This document shows, piece by piece, positions 36,676-46,566 of a stretch of DNA of 64,000 bases (positions within the stretch are counted from its first letter, which is position 1; each line of letters begins with the position of its first letter). The stretch lies in the NCBI GenBank assembly GCA_027919835.1, contig JANVFP010000012.1:992001-1056000 (forward strand), written 5' to 3'. Both the position numbers and the translations under genes were made by a program. The notes below the pieces were generated by a model. It was not told where the DNA came from. It saw nothing but the letters and a program-made list of their open reading frames with translations, and did not search any database. The DNA comes from Lentinula raphanica (lineage: Eukaryota > Basidiomycota > Agaricomycetes > Agaricales > Omphalotaceae).

Positions 36676-37719
36676 ATGGCCCAAGATGATGGTCCCGAAA
36701 CTGAGAAAGTATGGACACCGCCTCAACTTGACTTCCGTGTAGAAGAGCTGGGCCATCCCGGTGCAAAGCTCTTCTTCAGTCAAATCGCAGATCCATACGA
36801 CGCCATGAAGAGAGCTGTGGAGGCTAGCTGGAAATGGCTTTATGGTTGGAACCAGACTTTCGATGGCAAGGATAGTCAAGATATGAAACCTCCATTAGCG
36901 TGAGTTAATACATGAATATTGCATCTACCTGATAGTGTGGCTCATGGCTACTGGTTGACAGCATCCGACGCGTAAAGCGTATCATCCTTACCATGAGAGC
37001 CATGGACGGTGTTGCGCATACGTTTGGTTCAGACGACGGATCTGAGAAACAAGTGCACTTCTCTCTCAACCATATTGTCAACTCGCACAGAGGAAAGACA
37101 GAAAGCCAGAAAGATACCAGGGTACGAGAGGAAATCCTCGGTGTACTGGTGCATGAGGTCGTGCATTGTTATCAATATAATGCTCAGGGAACCGCTCCCG
37201 GTGGGCTAATCGAAGGCATCGCGGGTGAGTAGTCTCTAGAAACTTTTACGTTTTTCAAGTTCTCATAGGCCCCACCCCCCAGACTGCGTCCGATTACATG
37301 AAAACCTTCCGCCTCCGCATTGGAAGCGGGTTCCGCCGAAAGGAAAGCGCGTACCAGGGCCAGATGGAAAATGGGTATGGGAGTGGAATTGGGATGCTGG
37401 CTATGAAAGAACGGCGTATTTTCTTGATTGGATCGATACCACAACGGGAACATGGCCTCATATTCCCCACAAAGACAAACCCTCACAAGCAAACGTTACG
37501 ATATCCACGAATTCGGCTACTCCCCCATCAACATCGTCTATACCCGCTCAGATTTTGCCGTCGACCTCGGGCCCTTCGCCGCCCTTAGGAAAAGGCATGT
37601 TCTTTCGCGCTCTAAATACTCGCCTGAAAGAGGCAAAATGGACTTCCGAAGCCGACCTATTCCTGGAACTAACGGACTGGCCTCTTGATGCACTATGGGA
37701 AGCTTACTGTGGAAGCTAG
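36676..37719 (+). CDS. Basic secretory protein-type metallopeptidase (peptidase of plants and bacteria)
   Basis: Exons 36676-36899, 36962-37224, 37283-37719; 924 nt, 307 aa. The zinc motif is HEVVHCYQYNAQGTAPGGLIEGIADCVRL (HExxH with the downstream glycine and aspartate; quoted to show HEVVH and GLIEGIAD), in the position expected for the BSP family; the aspartate is supplied by the last exon, which confirms the splice. RMILTMRAMDGVAH and ERTAYFLDWID are further family elements (read as IRRVKRIILTMRAMDG). No signal peptide is visible, although the family is often secreted. A Thr/Ser/Pro-rich linker (SATPPSTSSIPAQ) precedes a C-terminal segment GMFFRALNTRLKEAKW. Role unknown, possibly in protein breakdown. 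Confidence 0.83.
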
Positions 37720-38594
37720 TACGAATTTTTGAACTCTGTAAGTACCACCCGGCGTAAACGACATTGCACTTCATCGATTACTTTGATTTGTCTTTGCTCT
37801 GGATTATCTATTATGATGATACTTCAGCCGGCGAAGCCTTGGTATCCCTGATGGCCGATAGTAGGGAGTCCTTTTCCGCGTGCGTCCTGTCTGTTCCTCC
37901 GCGACCCGTCCGCGACTACCCGACAATGAGTTGAATAGTAGTGACTGAGCGGGAAAGAGTCAGAGACAGAGACGCTCAATGGATACAGCACCTGGACAGC
38001 ACCACCCTGATGCTCATCATACTTTCCAAACGACGTCCCATGTGCTTCTTGGCCAATCGTTCAGAGAAAGTGATGCGGCGTTAGAAATTCCGGAAACATT
38101 GCTGTTCATCATACACTTTGGTATTGGCCAGAATAAATAGCTACGAAGTCTGCTCTCCGCAACAGCAAAAACCCACTCCGTTTATCCGAGAGATCCACCC
38201 CCAAAATCATCAAGAGTCTCATGAAACGATGCGTTACGTGCCCTGCGGGCTTCCGATTTGATTCGGAGTGAGCCCGGTACTCACCCAGAGGCTACGGTTG
38301 CATGGTGGACTGTCGATCTGCTCTTACCTAGTGGAGTTGTTGCCAGTCTGAGCGATGAATGTCGATGAGATGTTATCGATATCATCAAATATGTCTAGCT
38401 GGTCGACTGTTCTTGATTCGCGGTTCGAAAGATATATTTCAGACGTCAGCTAATACAGTGAGTAAGGGTAATAAAGTACACAAGAGGATATAGAACCAAT
38501 TAGCTGAAGGAAGGCCCAGCCAGACAGAGAATACCAGACCCACAACACATAATACAGAAGTTTGATATTTAGGAGATCCTAAACGCGTTTCGGC
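37720..38594. other. Convergent intergenic region, no supported gene
   Basis: 875 bp between the metallopeptidase stop and the Zn2Cys6 gene stop. It was checked for tRNA: a B-box-like cggttcgaaa at 38421-38430 has no matching A box. No ORF or repeat of note. Confidence 0.5.
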
Positions 38595-39449
38595 CTAAAC
38601 CATCGCATCGCCTACCGTGAAATGTACATTATCGCCTTCCCCCAGAGTAAGCCGAACAGGTAACCTTGGGTCGATTCTCACAGGTGCACTGGACCCCACG
38701 TAGAAATCGCCTCGAGAGAAATTCCGGGTGATCGCTTGAGCTTCTTCATCAGTGAGGGGCCTTGGGCGTTTGGAAGGACGGAAAGAGGAGGATGAAGCAC
38801 CAGTAAAATGACCATTATAGTCGTAGTATTGGGTATGGTTCATGTTGACCGGTGTGGAGACGGCAGGTGGATGAGTAGGAACAGCAGCATACATTGGAGG
38901 AGCGAATGATGGGACTGAAATATACACGCGACGTAAGTAACAGGGTTAAGCAATTGCGAACAACTCCAATACAGTGCCAAGTACTCACCAGAATGGGATG
39001 AATCATGATGACCATTCGTGCTACTGCTGTTGCTGTTGCTACCACTGTTTTGAACATCAGGATCAGGATAAGCACATGAAGCACCCAAGCCACGCTTGAG
39101 GCAGCTCTGTTAATTGAGTAATGAGCAGAACAGCACGATGATGAAATTGATTATCTCATACTTACCTGGCAAGGTAGAACCTCGCTGCAACGAGTTTTAC
39201 CAGTGTGACAAGCTACGCAAGCCCTGCGGACTGAGGGCGCTTTGGCTGCAGAATGATGAGCAAAATATTTAGTCCACGGAGACAAGAACAGCACAGCATA
39301 CGTTTTCTAGCAGTAGCGCTTTCAGGTGTCTGACCATTTGGAACAACTTGCTGGATGATCTGAGGTTGTTGGTCGGTGTTACCAGCAGCGAGTTGTTGAA
39401 GTTGCGCATCAAGGCCGTCCTGGACGGAATCCTCAGGCAAAGCGGACAT
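38595..39449 (-). CDS. Zn2Cys6 transcription factor, short form
   Basis: Exons 39449-39302, 39245-39166, 39106-38989, 38914-38595; 666 nt, 221 aa. The binuclear cluster reads VRRACVACHTGKTRCSEVLPCQ then SCLKRGLGASCAYPDP (about residues 54-90), giving six cysteines CxxCx6Cx5-6CxxCx8C in the right order; an intron splits it after PCQ. The N-terminus is Gln-rich; the C-terminal half (VPSFAPPMYAAVPTHPP..., RPSKRPRPLTDEE) is Pro/Ser-rich without the large fungal-TF middle domain. The small size suggests either a DNA-binding factor without the regulatory domain or a partner protein. Divergent from bHLH paralog A. Confidence 0.85.
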
Positions 39450-39717
39450 CTTTTACTGTTTTTAGGGTTGACTGTACGGAAGGCGGGCTGGAAAACGGAG
39501 GAGTGACCGATTGACCGTCGTCGGAGGAAAGAAAACGGGATTCGGGCAAAAAACGGAGCTTTGATAGAGTTCTCACGGCTTACATACGTAATATTCCGGT
39601 GTTCCGGTTATTCCGGCTACTTTTCCTCCGGTTTTTATTTATTTATTGATGTGATGATCTCTACCAAGTCCCTTACCAGGTCCTTACAGCAATCCTGCTA
39701 CAAGACCTTCCCCAACG
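39450..39717. promoter_or_regulatory. Bidirectional promoter, Zn2Cys6 / bHLH-A
   Basis: 268 bp between two divergent regulator genes. It holds repeated ttccgg words (ttccggtgttccggttattccggctac at about 39594-39619), a dense tandem-like set of three TTCCGG that could be regulatory. Function is inferred. Confidence 0.45.
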
Positions 39718-40524
39718 ATGCAGTCTCCGCTCACCCCACCTGCTCCTTATGCAGATTTTCAGCTCTCTTTTGACCCTCAATTATCCAATCACTTTCCCCA
39801 ACCGCCACAGTTACCGCCTTCGGCAGAACTCTTCTCTCAAGCAGAAACGAATGAGCTTTTCAATTTCTTAGATGGTTTCGATGACAGTCTTTGGGATGCG
39901 GAACATGAGCTCTTGGATCTCAACTCTCATACTATTTTACCGGAATCACCACAACTTCTCTCTCATTCTCCATACCTGAATCTCCATTCGAAAACTATCC
40001 CTAAACCGAATCCCGCAGCTTCATCGTCTCGCGCGCGAAGGTCCACCCGAAATAGGCCTGTAAGGGCGCCTGCTAGGAGTACGAGTAAATCATCTAGCCA
40101 CACATCGTCTTCCACAACACCACCTGCCCAATCCTTCAATGAGCCTACCTCACCGATTTCAGATAGTCCGACACAGGCACGCGCCAAACCATTGCTATCC
40201 ACACCGCAGAAACGTTTGAACCACATCATGTCGGAACAGAAACGGCGAAATGCTATACGGGATGGTTATGCTCAGCTCATAACACTCCTGGCACCGAGTG
40301 GAAGCGCGCCTGCGTTGGGTATGCCCACTCGAGGCCGGCCCAAAGGTAGCGGATCTCGAGGAAAGGCCGGAAAGAAGGCTGGAAGTGAGGGAGATGGTGC
40401 CAAAGGCAAGAGTGGTGTCTTATTCAGGGCCGTCGAGTATTGTCGATGGCTGGAAGAGGGTAGAGAGGCTCTACTGAAGGAAGTAGCGAGAGTTGAAGCA
40501 GCAGCAGGCTTGACCGCACCATAG
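39718..40524 (+). CDS. bHLH transcription factor with AT-hook in the loop (paralog A)
   Basis: Single exon, 268 aa. The basic region and helix 1 are at about residues 165-192 (LNHIMSEQKRRNAIRDGY; the Glu and ERxR-like QKRR fit E-box binders) and helix 2 at about 232-256 (SGVLFRAVEYCRWLEEGREALL). The intervening loop is about 40 residues and contains MPTRGRPKGSGSRGKAG, an AT-hook core (RGRP). The N-terminus carries an acidic segment (ELFNFLDGFDDSLWDAEHELLDL) that could act in activation. A close paralog lies 3.7 kb downstream in reverse orientation (44233-45225). Expected to be nuclear and to bind E-box DNA as a dimer. Confidence 0.88.
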   Translation: MQSPLTPPAPYADFQLSFDPQLSNHFPQPPQLPPSAELFSQAETNELFNFLDGFDDSLWDAEHELLDLNSHTILPESPQLLSHSPYLNLHSKTIPKPNPAASSSRARRSTRNRPVRAPARSTSKSSSHTSSSTTPPAQSFNEPTSPISDSPTQARAKPLLSTPQKRLNHIMSEQKRRNAIRDGYAQLITLLAPSGSAPALGMPTRGRPKGSGSRGKAGKKAGSEGDGAKGKSGVLFRAVEYCRWLEEGREALLKEVARVEAAAGLTAP

Positions 40525-41060
40525 CTAGCGTCGTTGCTTCTCCCTTCATCCTCATCATGTTAGTTGACTTGACCTTACTTTCGAATTGTTCGCTAACCTG
40601 ACCTTGCTTCTCAAGACCCATGACCACGATCGATAATAATCCTTCCTTACCCCGATACCATCCACTTCACCGTTCATCCAGCCCGACAGAGGCACCTTGT
40701 TGTATCATATCATTATGCTGTCTTCACAATTGTCCCCCCAAATGTACATGTGTCGTTCATCCTTTCAAGTTATATACAATGCATGTACTCTTACCTTGAC
40801 TTCCCTTATGATTCTTTATGGTTTCTGTAACATCTACTAATCTTTTGGGTTTTCCCAAATGGGTTATGAACCAGGAATACCTGTCTGTCATTCGGAATGA
40901 TAACCTACGATAACTCGCATCCGAATTCAAAAAATCTAGCATTATTGTCACCAGACTGGCAATTAGCTCGAGAACCACATGGCATGCCAGTCTTTAGATT
41001 ATCCTGGGAGGCTGGGACCTGGTGGCTCATGAACTCCCTAACCTATGTAAGCCAAATCAT
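40525..41060. other. Convergent 3' intergenic region
   Basis: 536 bp between the bHLH-A stop and the MFS gene stop. Small open frames here are shadows of the transporter's last exon. No supported gene. Confidence 0.5.
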
Positions 41061-43111
41061 TCAATCTGGTCTAACTGGTCTGGGTACAAGGAGCCATAAC
41101 GCAATCATAGTAGACATCATGCCCACCAACCTGAAGGGCATCTAGTGAGTAGTGTATTCAACACATGAATCCAGTCGGTACTTACAGAGGTTGCAAGCTG
41201 CTGATCCCCACAGCGTCGGCTAGTGCACCAGTCAAAAAAGGCAGCGCAGCACTTCCTGCCTGTCCAAATCCAGTGATCCAGCCGATGGCTCCAGTGTAGA
41301 TCCACCGCGGGATCACCTTACGAGAGGCGCTCAGAGCAACTGGAAACATGGGCCCAAAGAAAAGACCGACGAGAGCGACGGCGACGGCATTACCTATGAG
41401 GGAGGGGACCAGCCAGACGACTATCTCAAGTCTACAAAAGTCTTGAATGAGACAAGTTACTCGAAGATCTGAACTCGAAGAATGGACTCTCACCCGACCG
41501 CCAAAAGAATGTAGATCAGCATCACCAGCCGATCTCCAATTCGATTGTTGAAGGGAATAAGTATGATGCGACCTAGTAGTATGCCTGATTTGACACGGAG
41601 AGAGTTGTCAATTTGCGCGGGTACTCAGGGAAAGTAGGATTTACCTCCCCAAAACCCCGAAGCGATGTAACCAGAACTGGGTCCAGCGTCTCGTTGTTGG
41701 ATGATATACGTGACAGTCCATCCACTGCGATCAACTCCTGGTCAGCACCAGATAGTACCAAGAACAGATTACAGGAGCTTACCCGATTGTAACCTGTTCG
41801 AAAGATAAGATGTTTGGTCAAGAGCCTCTTCCGAGTTCCACAACTAAGGTAATGCCGTACCTCTGTCCCGACATACAAGAATATGAAGGCCGCCAAGGTA
41901 TGCACACTTTTCAAGCTCAGTATTTGCCTGAAGGGACTACGTTCTGACGTATCAGATTCCAGAGGTTCTAGTCCAATCTGTGCCCGACAATCTATGGAAC
42001 CATGGTTCAAATCAGTCTGAAATTCATATAAGCTGAGGCTCTCCCTTGACCTTCTTTAGATTGCAAACGGAAGATGGCTGAGGTCAAGAACGCATTCGTA
42101 GTCACCATGCCAAGAGAGACTAGGTAATGAAATGACCAGTGCTGCGTGACTGAGAATTGTGTCGCGACTATAGGAGCAACAAGAGCTCCGGCACCTTTTC
42201 TTACAAAATGATTATCCTGGATCCTGATGTCAGATTGTATGCCTTACCATAGGAGGCCTGCGACAGGGCCACTTTTCCGTTCACATTATGACCCATTACC
42301 GCCAGGTAGCCTGTAACTTGAGCAAGCTACATTGATCCTGAATTTCGATTTTGTCTGTGAGAAAACAAAGAACTTCACCTGAAGAGCAGAGCCAATGCCA
42401 TTGATGAAATACCCCAATACGAAAACGGGAAAAGGAGGAGCGGGAATGGCCAGCGTGAACGCAATCATCTGGAGAACACATGCTACCATTGAAACCCAGG
42501 TAAAAAGAAATACTTCGCTATGTCATAGAGAAAGGGAGCAGCTCACAAAGGACGAGAAGCTGAGATATTAGATCATCAGACCCCGAAAGACCCACAGCAC
42601 GGAATCACTGGCGATTAATTACCTTTCCGAAAGCCACATGGTCTGATACGAAGACGTTCAAACTTGCACCGAAGATAAAGCCAACACACGCGAAGATGAA
42701 CAGCAATGATACTATCAGGAACGAGACCTATGTTAACATGTAGGGTTTTGTCTTCATTCACGGATATAACAGCAAAGGCGTAGATCTTACATGGTAAACG
42801 CTTTGCATCCGAGGTAAAAGTGGACCAGCAGAGGCGTCGTTGAAACCGATAGCAAACATACAGCTACAAGTGACCATGAACTGAGCCCTGCTGCGTTCAG
42901 TTTGCTCTTTGGTCTGTGGAAGGGAAGCGCTGAGCGTCCCCTCCTCAGGTTGATGCTGACGAGCAGCCAGAGACCTTGGGCGGCTATGATCTAAACTTGG
43001 AGATGAAGGCAGTACATCGTTTGAGGCCGACTTCGGGTCGTTAGTTGAGATCTGCCTAACAGACTGTGCTGTCACAGTAGTGAGGGTGTCGAGCTCGATG
43101 TCAGGGATCAT
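41061..43111 (-). CDS. Major facilitator superfamily transporter, 12 exons
   Basis: Exons: 43111-42791, 42727-42623, 42559-42547, 42512-42379, 42326-42248, 42194-42051, 41991-41861, 41793-41783, 41724-41645, 41584-41494, 41431-41186, 41130-41061; 1425 nt, 474 aa (510 if the in-frame ATG at 43219 is used). Many hydrophobic segments are visible, e.g. FLIVSLLFIFACVGFIFGAS, MVACVLQMIAFTLAI, FPVFVLGYFINGIGSALQ, LAAFIFLYVGTEVTIG, VMLIYILLAVG, VVWLVPSLIGNAVAVALVGLFF and MIALWLLVP. GHNVNGKVALSQASYG and QRDAGPSSGYIASGFWGGILLGR recall the fungal Bsc6-like MFS group of unknown substrate. Two micro-exons (13 and 11 nt) are required for frame. It lies between the two bHLH paralogs. Confidence 0.82.
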
Positions 43112-43219
43112 GGTCAACGACTCACGACACGACAGTAGTAAGGGGTCGTTGTCGAACAATGAGCTCGAAAGATTGCGAAATGAAATTGAAATCACTGATG
43201 GCTCCCACGCCACCCCCAC

Positions 43220-44232
43220 AGACCAGAAGAGACCATGAACTTTGAAGTACCTCGCTCACTGAGTGCACGAAATCACCAGTCTGTGAGTGGCCTTGCCCTT
43301 CATTCGTACTATCATGCGACGACATTCTTGAGCTTTAGAAAGCGGATTCAAATGGATTATTGGTACCGGTACCTGCATAATCATGTTTCACCAATTAACC
43401 CAGGCTTATTAGTCGACCTCCAATATCGTCCTAGATAGTAGTAGGCATCCTCATGCGAGTTTCATCTCGGGCGCTGATTTTTGCTTGTGGAGTTATTTTT
43501 TTCGGTATTGTCTGTGAGCTGCTTTGGGCCTCGGGGATATCTGATTAAACCGCACCGGCGGAGAGTTCGTGTACGCATGGCTCCTGCTTGATCCTTCCTT
43601 CACAGTAGAGTAGTTCCCGAATCCCGACATGCTTCAGTCTCGGATATTCTTGATATTTTCCTGATAACAGTTAACTAATGTGGGTCCTCGGGGCGCCTTG
43701 CCACACCTTTACCAATCAAACCGGAGTAGCATCGATTACATTTTCTCTGTATACTGAAACTGATGCTATATGGCATTAATGACGACGGGTGTGTACAGAA
43801 TTATTCTAGATGCGTATGTACGAGAGTTCCAGACGGATTAATGGGGAGAGAAATATATATGTAGTCCAAAAATTGTCCCAGATATACAAACGAGTGTTCT
43901 TGAACATGAGGAAAATTGAGAGAGTGACTGGTATGACCTGTTGAGTGGTGATGATTTCAATTTCACCAAAAGAATGAACGGTACGTGAACGAGTATGAAA
44001 GACAACAACATTTGCTAAAATGGTGGTACAAGCCAACATAGTGGAATTTCCAAGTCCGTATTTTCTGTTTCGTTTCGATTCGTCTGCCTGCACGTCAGTA
44101 ATCATGATGGCAACTGAAGCCTGGCTGAAAATCATCTATGAGCGTCCTGATCAAGGTGTTCATGTAAAGAGTTATGACTTACAATATTTGACCAACTAAT
44201 AATGGCCATTGTTGAAAGAGTGTTTAGCCTCG
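43220..44232. other. Intergenic region upstream of the MFS transporter
   Basis: About 1.0 kb between the MFS gene and the stop of bHLH-B. Expected to contain the transporter promoter and the bHLH-B 3' end. A 109-codon minus frame at 43806-44135 lacks domains and splice support. No repeat noticed. Confidence 0.5.
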
Positions 44233-45225
44233 TCATTGGGGAAGAATTCCTGCAGCGGCTTCTACCTTCTCAACTTCTGCCTTGAGTGCATCCCTGCCCT
44301 CTTCCAGCCAACGGCAATATTCAACAGCTCTGAACAAAACGCCACTTTTACCCTTCGCCCCCTCAATGTCGTTTCCGGTTTTAGCCGCATGCTTCCCCTT
44401 CACGCCGCTTCCTTTTGGTCTACCCCGTGTGGGCATGACCAGAGCCGAATGAGAACCTTCAGGTCCCGCAAGTAAAGTGATAAGCTGGGCATAGCCATCT
44501 CGAATGGCATTTCGTCGTTTCTGCTCTGACATTATGTGATTGAGGCGCTTTTGAGGGGTAGAAAGGAGAGGTTTCGTGCGTGATAGAGGGAGGTCGGATA
44601 CATAAGAAGTGTGGTAAGGGTGGGGGATAAGAGAACCTGAAGGAAGTGAAGCTCTCCGTGTGTAGTAATCCATTGCAGGGGCATCGCTAAGATTCAAGTG
44701 AGCAAATTGCGTAGATGGTATAGGGTTCATCTGGGATGCCCGATTGGTGTTTCCTTGGCCCACGTTATGGGTCCGCGATGAATGTCTGCTCATCCGGAAC
44801 GATGAATCAGACTCTCGCATCGGATAGCTTCTTCGTCGAACGACAGACACATTCGGTGCCAGGTTCATGGGCGAAGGAGAATATAGAGCCGTATTCGAGG
44901 GGCTTCCATGCTGATGTTGTTGTGCACTGCTATCCATGCCGTGCCAGGTGACGTCTTGTTCTACAGGCTCGGGCTTGACATTCCAGTGAGTTTGATCATT
45001 TGAGCTGGGATCGAACTCATCGAGGAATCTCAAAAGCCCATCTGTCTCTCGAGCTGCAAGAAGCCGGGACGATGTCTTTTCTGGAGGTATCGATTGGTCA
45101 GAAGACTCCCAGTCATGATATTGGCTTGATAGTCTGAGGTGGGGGTTGAAGGTGAAGTGATGGTCAGCATATGGTATCGGAGGGTGAAGTACAGGATAGG
45201 TCATCATTCCGTTAGAGTAGTACAA
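44233..45225 (-). CDS. bHLH transcription factor with AT-hook in the loop (paralog B)
   Basis: Single exon, 330 aa. The basic region/helix 1 (about residue 228 on) is identical to paralog A over KPLLSTPQKRLNHIMSEQKR and on through RNAIRDGYAQLITLLA, and the loop again carries MPTRGRPKGSG; helix 2 (SGVLFRAVEYCRWLEEGRDAL) differs at few positions. The N-terminal halves are almost unrelated except for an opening P-x-PYADxxF(T/S)F(N/D)P and a LLRFLDEFDPS acidic patch matching A's LFNFLDGFDDS. So the DNA-binding half is conserved and the rest has diverged, as for an old local duplication. Confidence 0.88.
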   Translation of the reverse strand: MYYSNGMMTYPVLHPPIPYADHHFTFNPHLRLSSQYHDWESSDQSIPPEKTSSRLLAARETDGLLRFLDEFDPSSNDQTHWNVKPEPVEQDVTWHGMDSSAQQHQHGSPSNTALYSPSPMNLAPNVSVVRRRSYPMRESDSSFRMSRHSSRTHNVGQGNTNRASQMNPIPSTQFAHLNLSDAPAMDYYTRRASLPSGSLIPHPYHTSYVSDLPLSRTKPLLSTPQKRLNHIMSEQKRRNAIRDGYAQLITLLAGPEGSHSALVMPTRGRPKGSGVKGKHAAKTGNDIEGAKGKSGVLFRAVEYCRWLEEGRDALKAEVEKVEAAAGILPQ

Positions 45226-46566
45226 TGCCTAAACCGAGTAGGCGAGAGCGTTCAACGTTCGAATGGAAAGACAAGGGATTGATATGGGAAACTAACCGGT
45301 CAGGCGACAATGCACTGCTGTACTTATAAGAAACGATTGATGATTTCTGACCTGGCACACACAATGTGTGGCTGACAGTATATGATAGATTCGGTTGGTT
45401 TCTAATGCAAAAAATGAGAGTGCAGTGCGTCAAGTTACAGGTTAAGTTACCGTCAGTCACTCATTATCAGCAACGTCCGCATTTCGCAGATCAACCCGCT
45501 GAGTCGTCCATCAGGTTCTCGATACATGCATTCATTGGCTGATCTTTTGAGTTTTGATGTTTGATTTGACTTCCTTGTGGCAGACAGTACCTCAATAGGA
45601 ACGCCCTGGTCAAAAATGGTCTAGTGATCCTGTTTCGGAAGGATGAAGATTGAGTTGTGGTTCGTTCAATCAGTATGCAGTGCGACTGAGTATATAATCG
45701 TGATGGAGTGTCGCTGAAAGAAAGCTTGTGGTCGGCAAGGGAAGAAAAGCTGTTACCGCCGATCCATGGTGAGCTCAACCGGGCCGTCCAAGAGCGAGTT
45801 CGAGCTGCGCTGTGCACGTTCCAACGTTCTCCAAGCACACAAATTGTTTACGACCAAGTATAGCCAAGTATATGATGTCCGAGGATCTCGTATTTCAGCG
45901 CTAAACTCGACAAACCTCCTGTTATCGAATGATCTCTTGCAAATAATAGTTCCTCAACCTACGGTGTCGCAATGAGTGCTGCTAAAATCGGCAGTCCTCG
46001 TCATGTTGTGTAGCACTCTAGGTCCCATATACTTGCGTTCAAAGAGGGAGCGGCAGCAACTTCGGCATCTTGAACACTTTGAAGTCTGCGGAATTGATGA
46101 CGCAGCTGAGTGCTAAGATACCATATGTCGGGTCCGGGGCGACACCTGCAGAGAGGCCTCGTTTCTATCTGTCATAATCCATGAGCTGTGTTCCTTGAGC
46201 TCACTGATTGTATAATCTCAATGCTGATGGCATTAGAACTTCACAACCCACAGGATATATGTTGGTAATAATAGAGCGAAGCTATACGGAGACATCACCA
46301 GTCAAGTTTGTTTTCAAGATTGGTATGTGTCGATGACAGACCGTTACTAGGACACGCACTCCATATCGTACCGACAAAGTAGATCTTAAGCTGCGGGCTT
46401 TATCGCAAGGCCGGATCGATCAATTCAAGATCCAGGTAGTCATTGCATACAAGTTGAGGTCGGCTAGACTGTCCAAGGAACCTTTTCTCTATGAGGCTCT
46501 GGTGTTGATTCAGATAAGGCGAGATGTGATATAATATGAGATCAAGAATATACCCTGGTAATATCA
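45226..46566. other. Intergenic region, no supported gene
   Basis: 1.34 kb between the bHLH-B start and the RAD5-like stop. It should contain the bHLH-B promoter and 5' UTR. Frames at 45491-45838 (minus) and 45766-45975 (plus) show no domain or conserved splice structure. Confidence 0.5.

Noticed and set aside
38421..38431. tRNA gene suggested by a B-box-like GGTTCGAAA
   Set aside because: No A box at the right distance, no cloverleaf and no terminator T-run.
40897..41145. Separate plus-strand gene downstream of bHLH-A
   Set aside because: It overlaps the last exon of the MFS transporter on the other strand and has no domain.
43806..44135. 109-codon minus-strand frame downstream of bHLH-B
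   Set aside because: No domain, no conserved splice sites, AT-rich; likely UTR or intergenic DNA.
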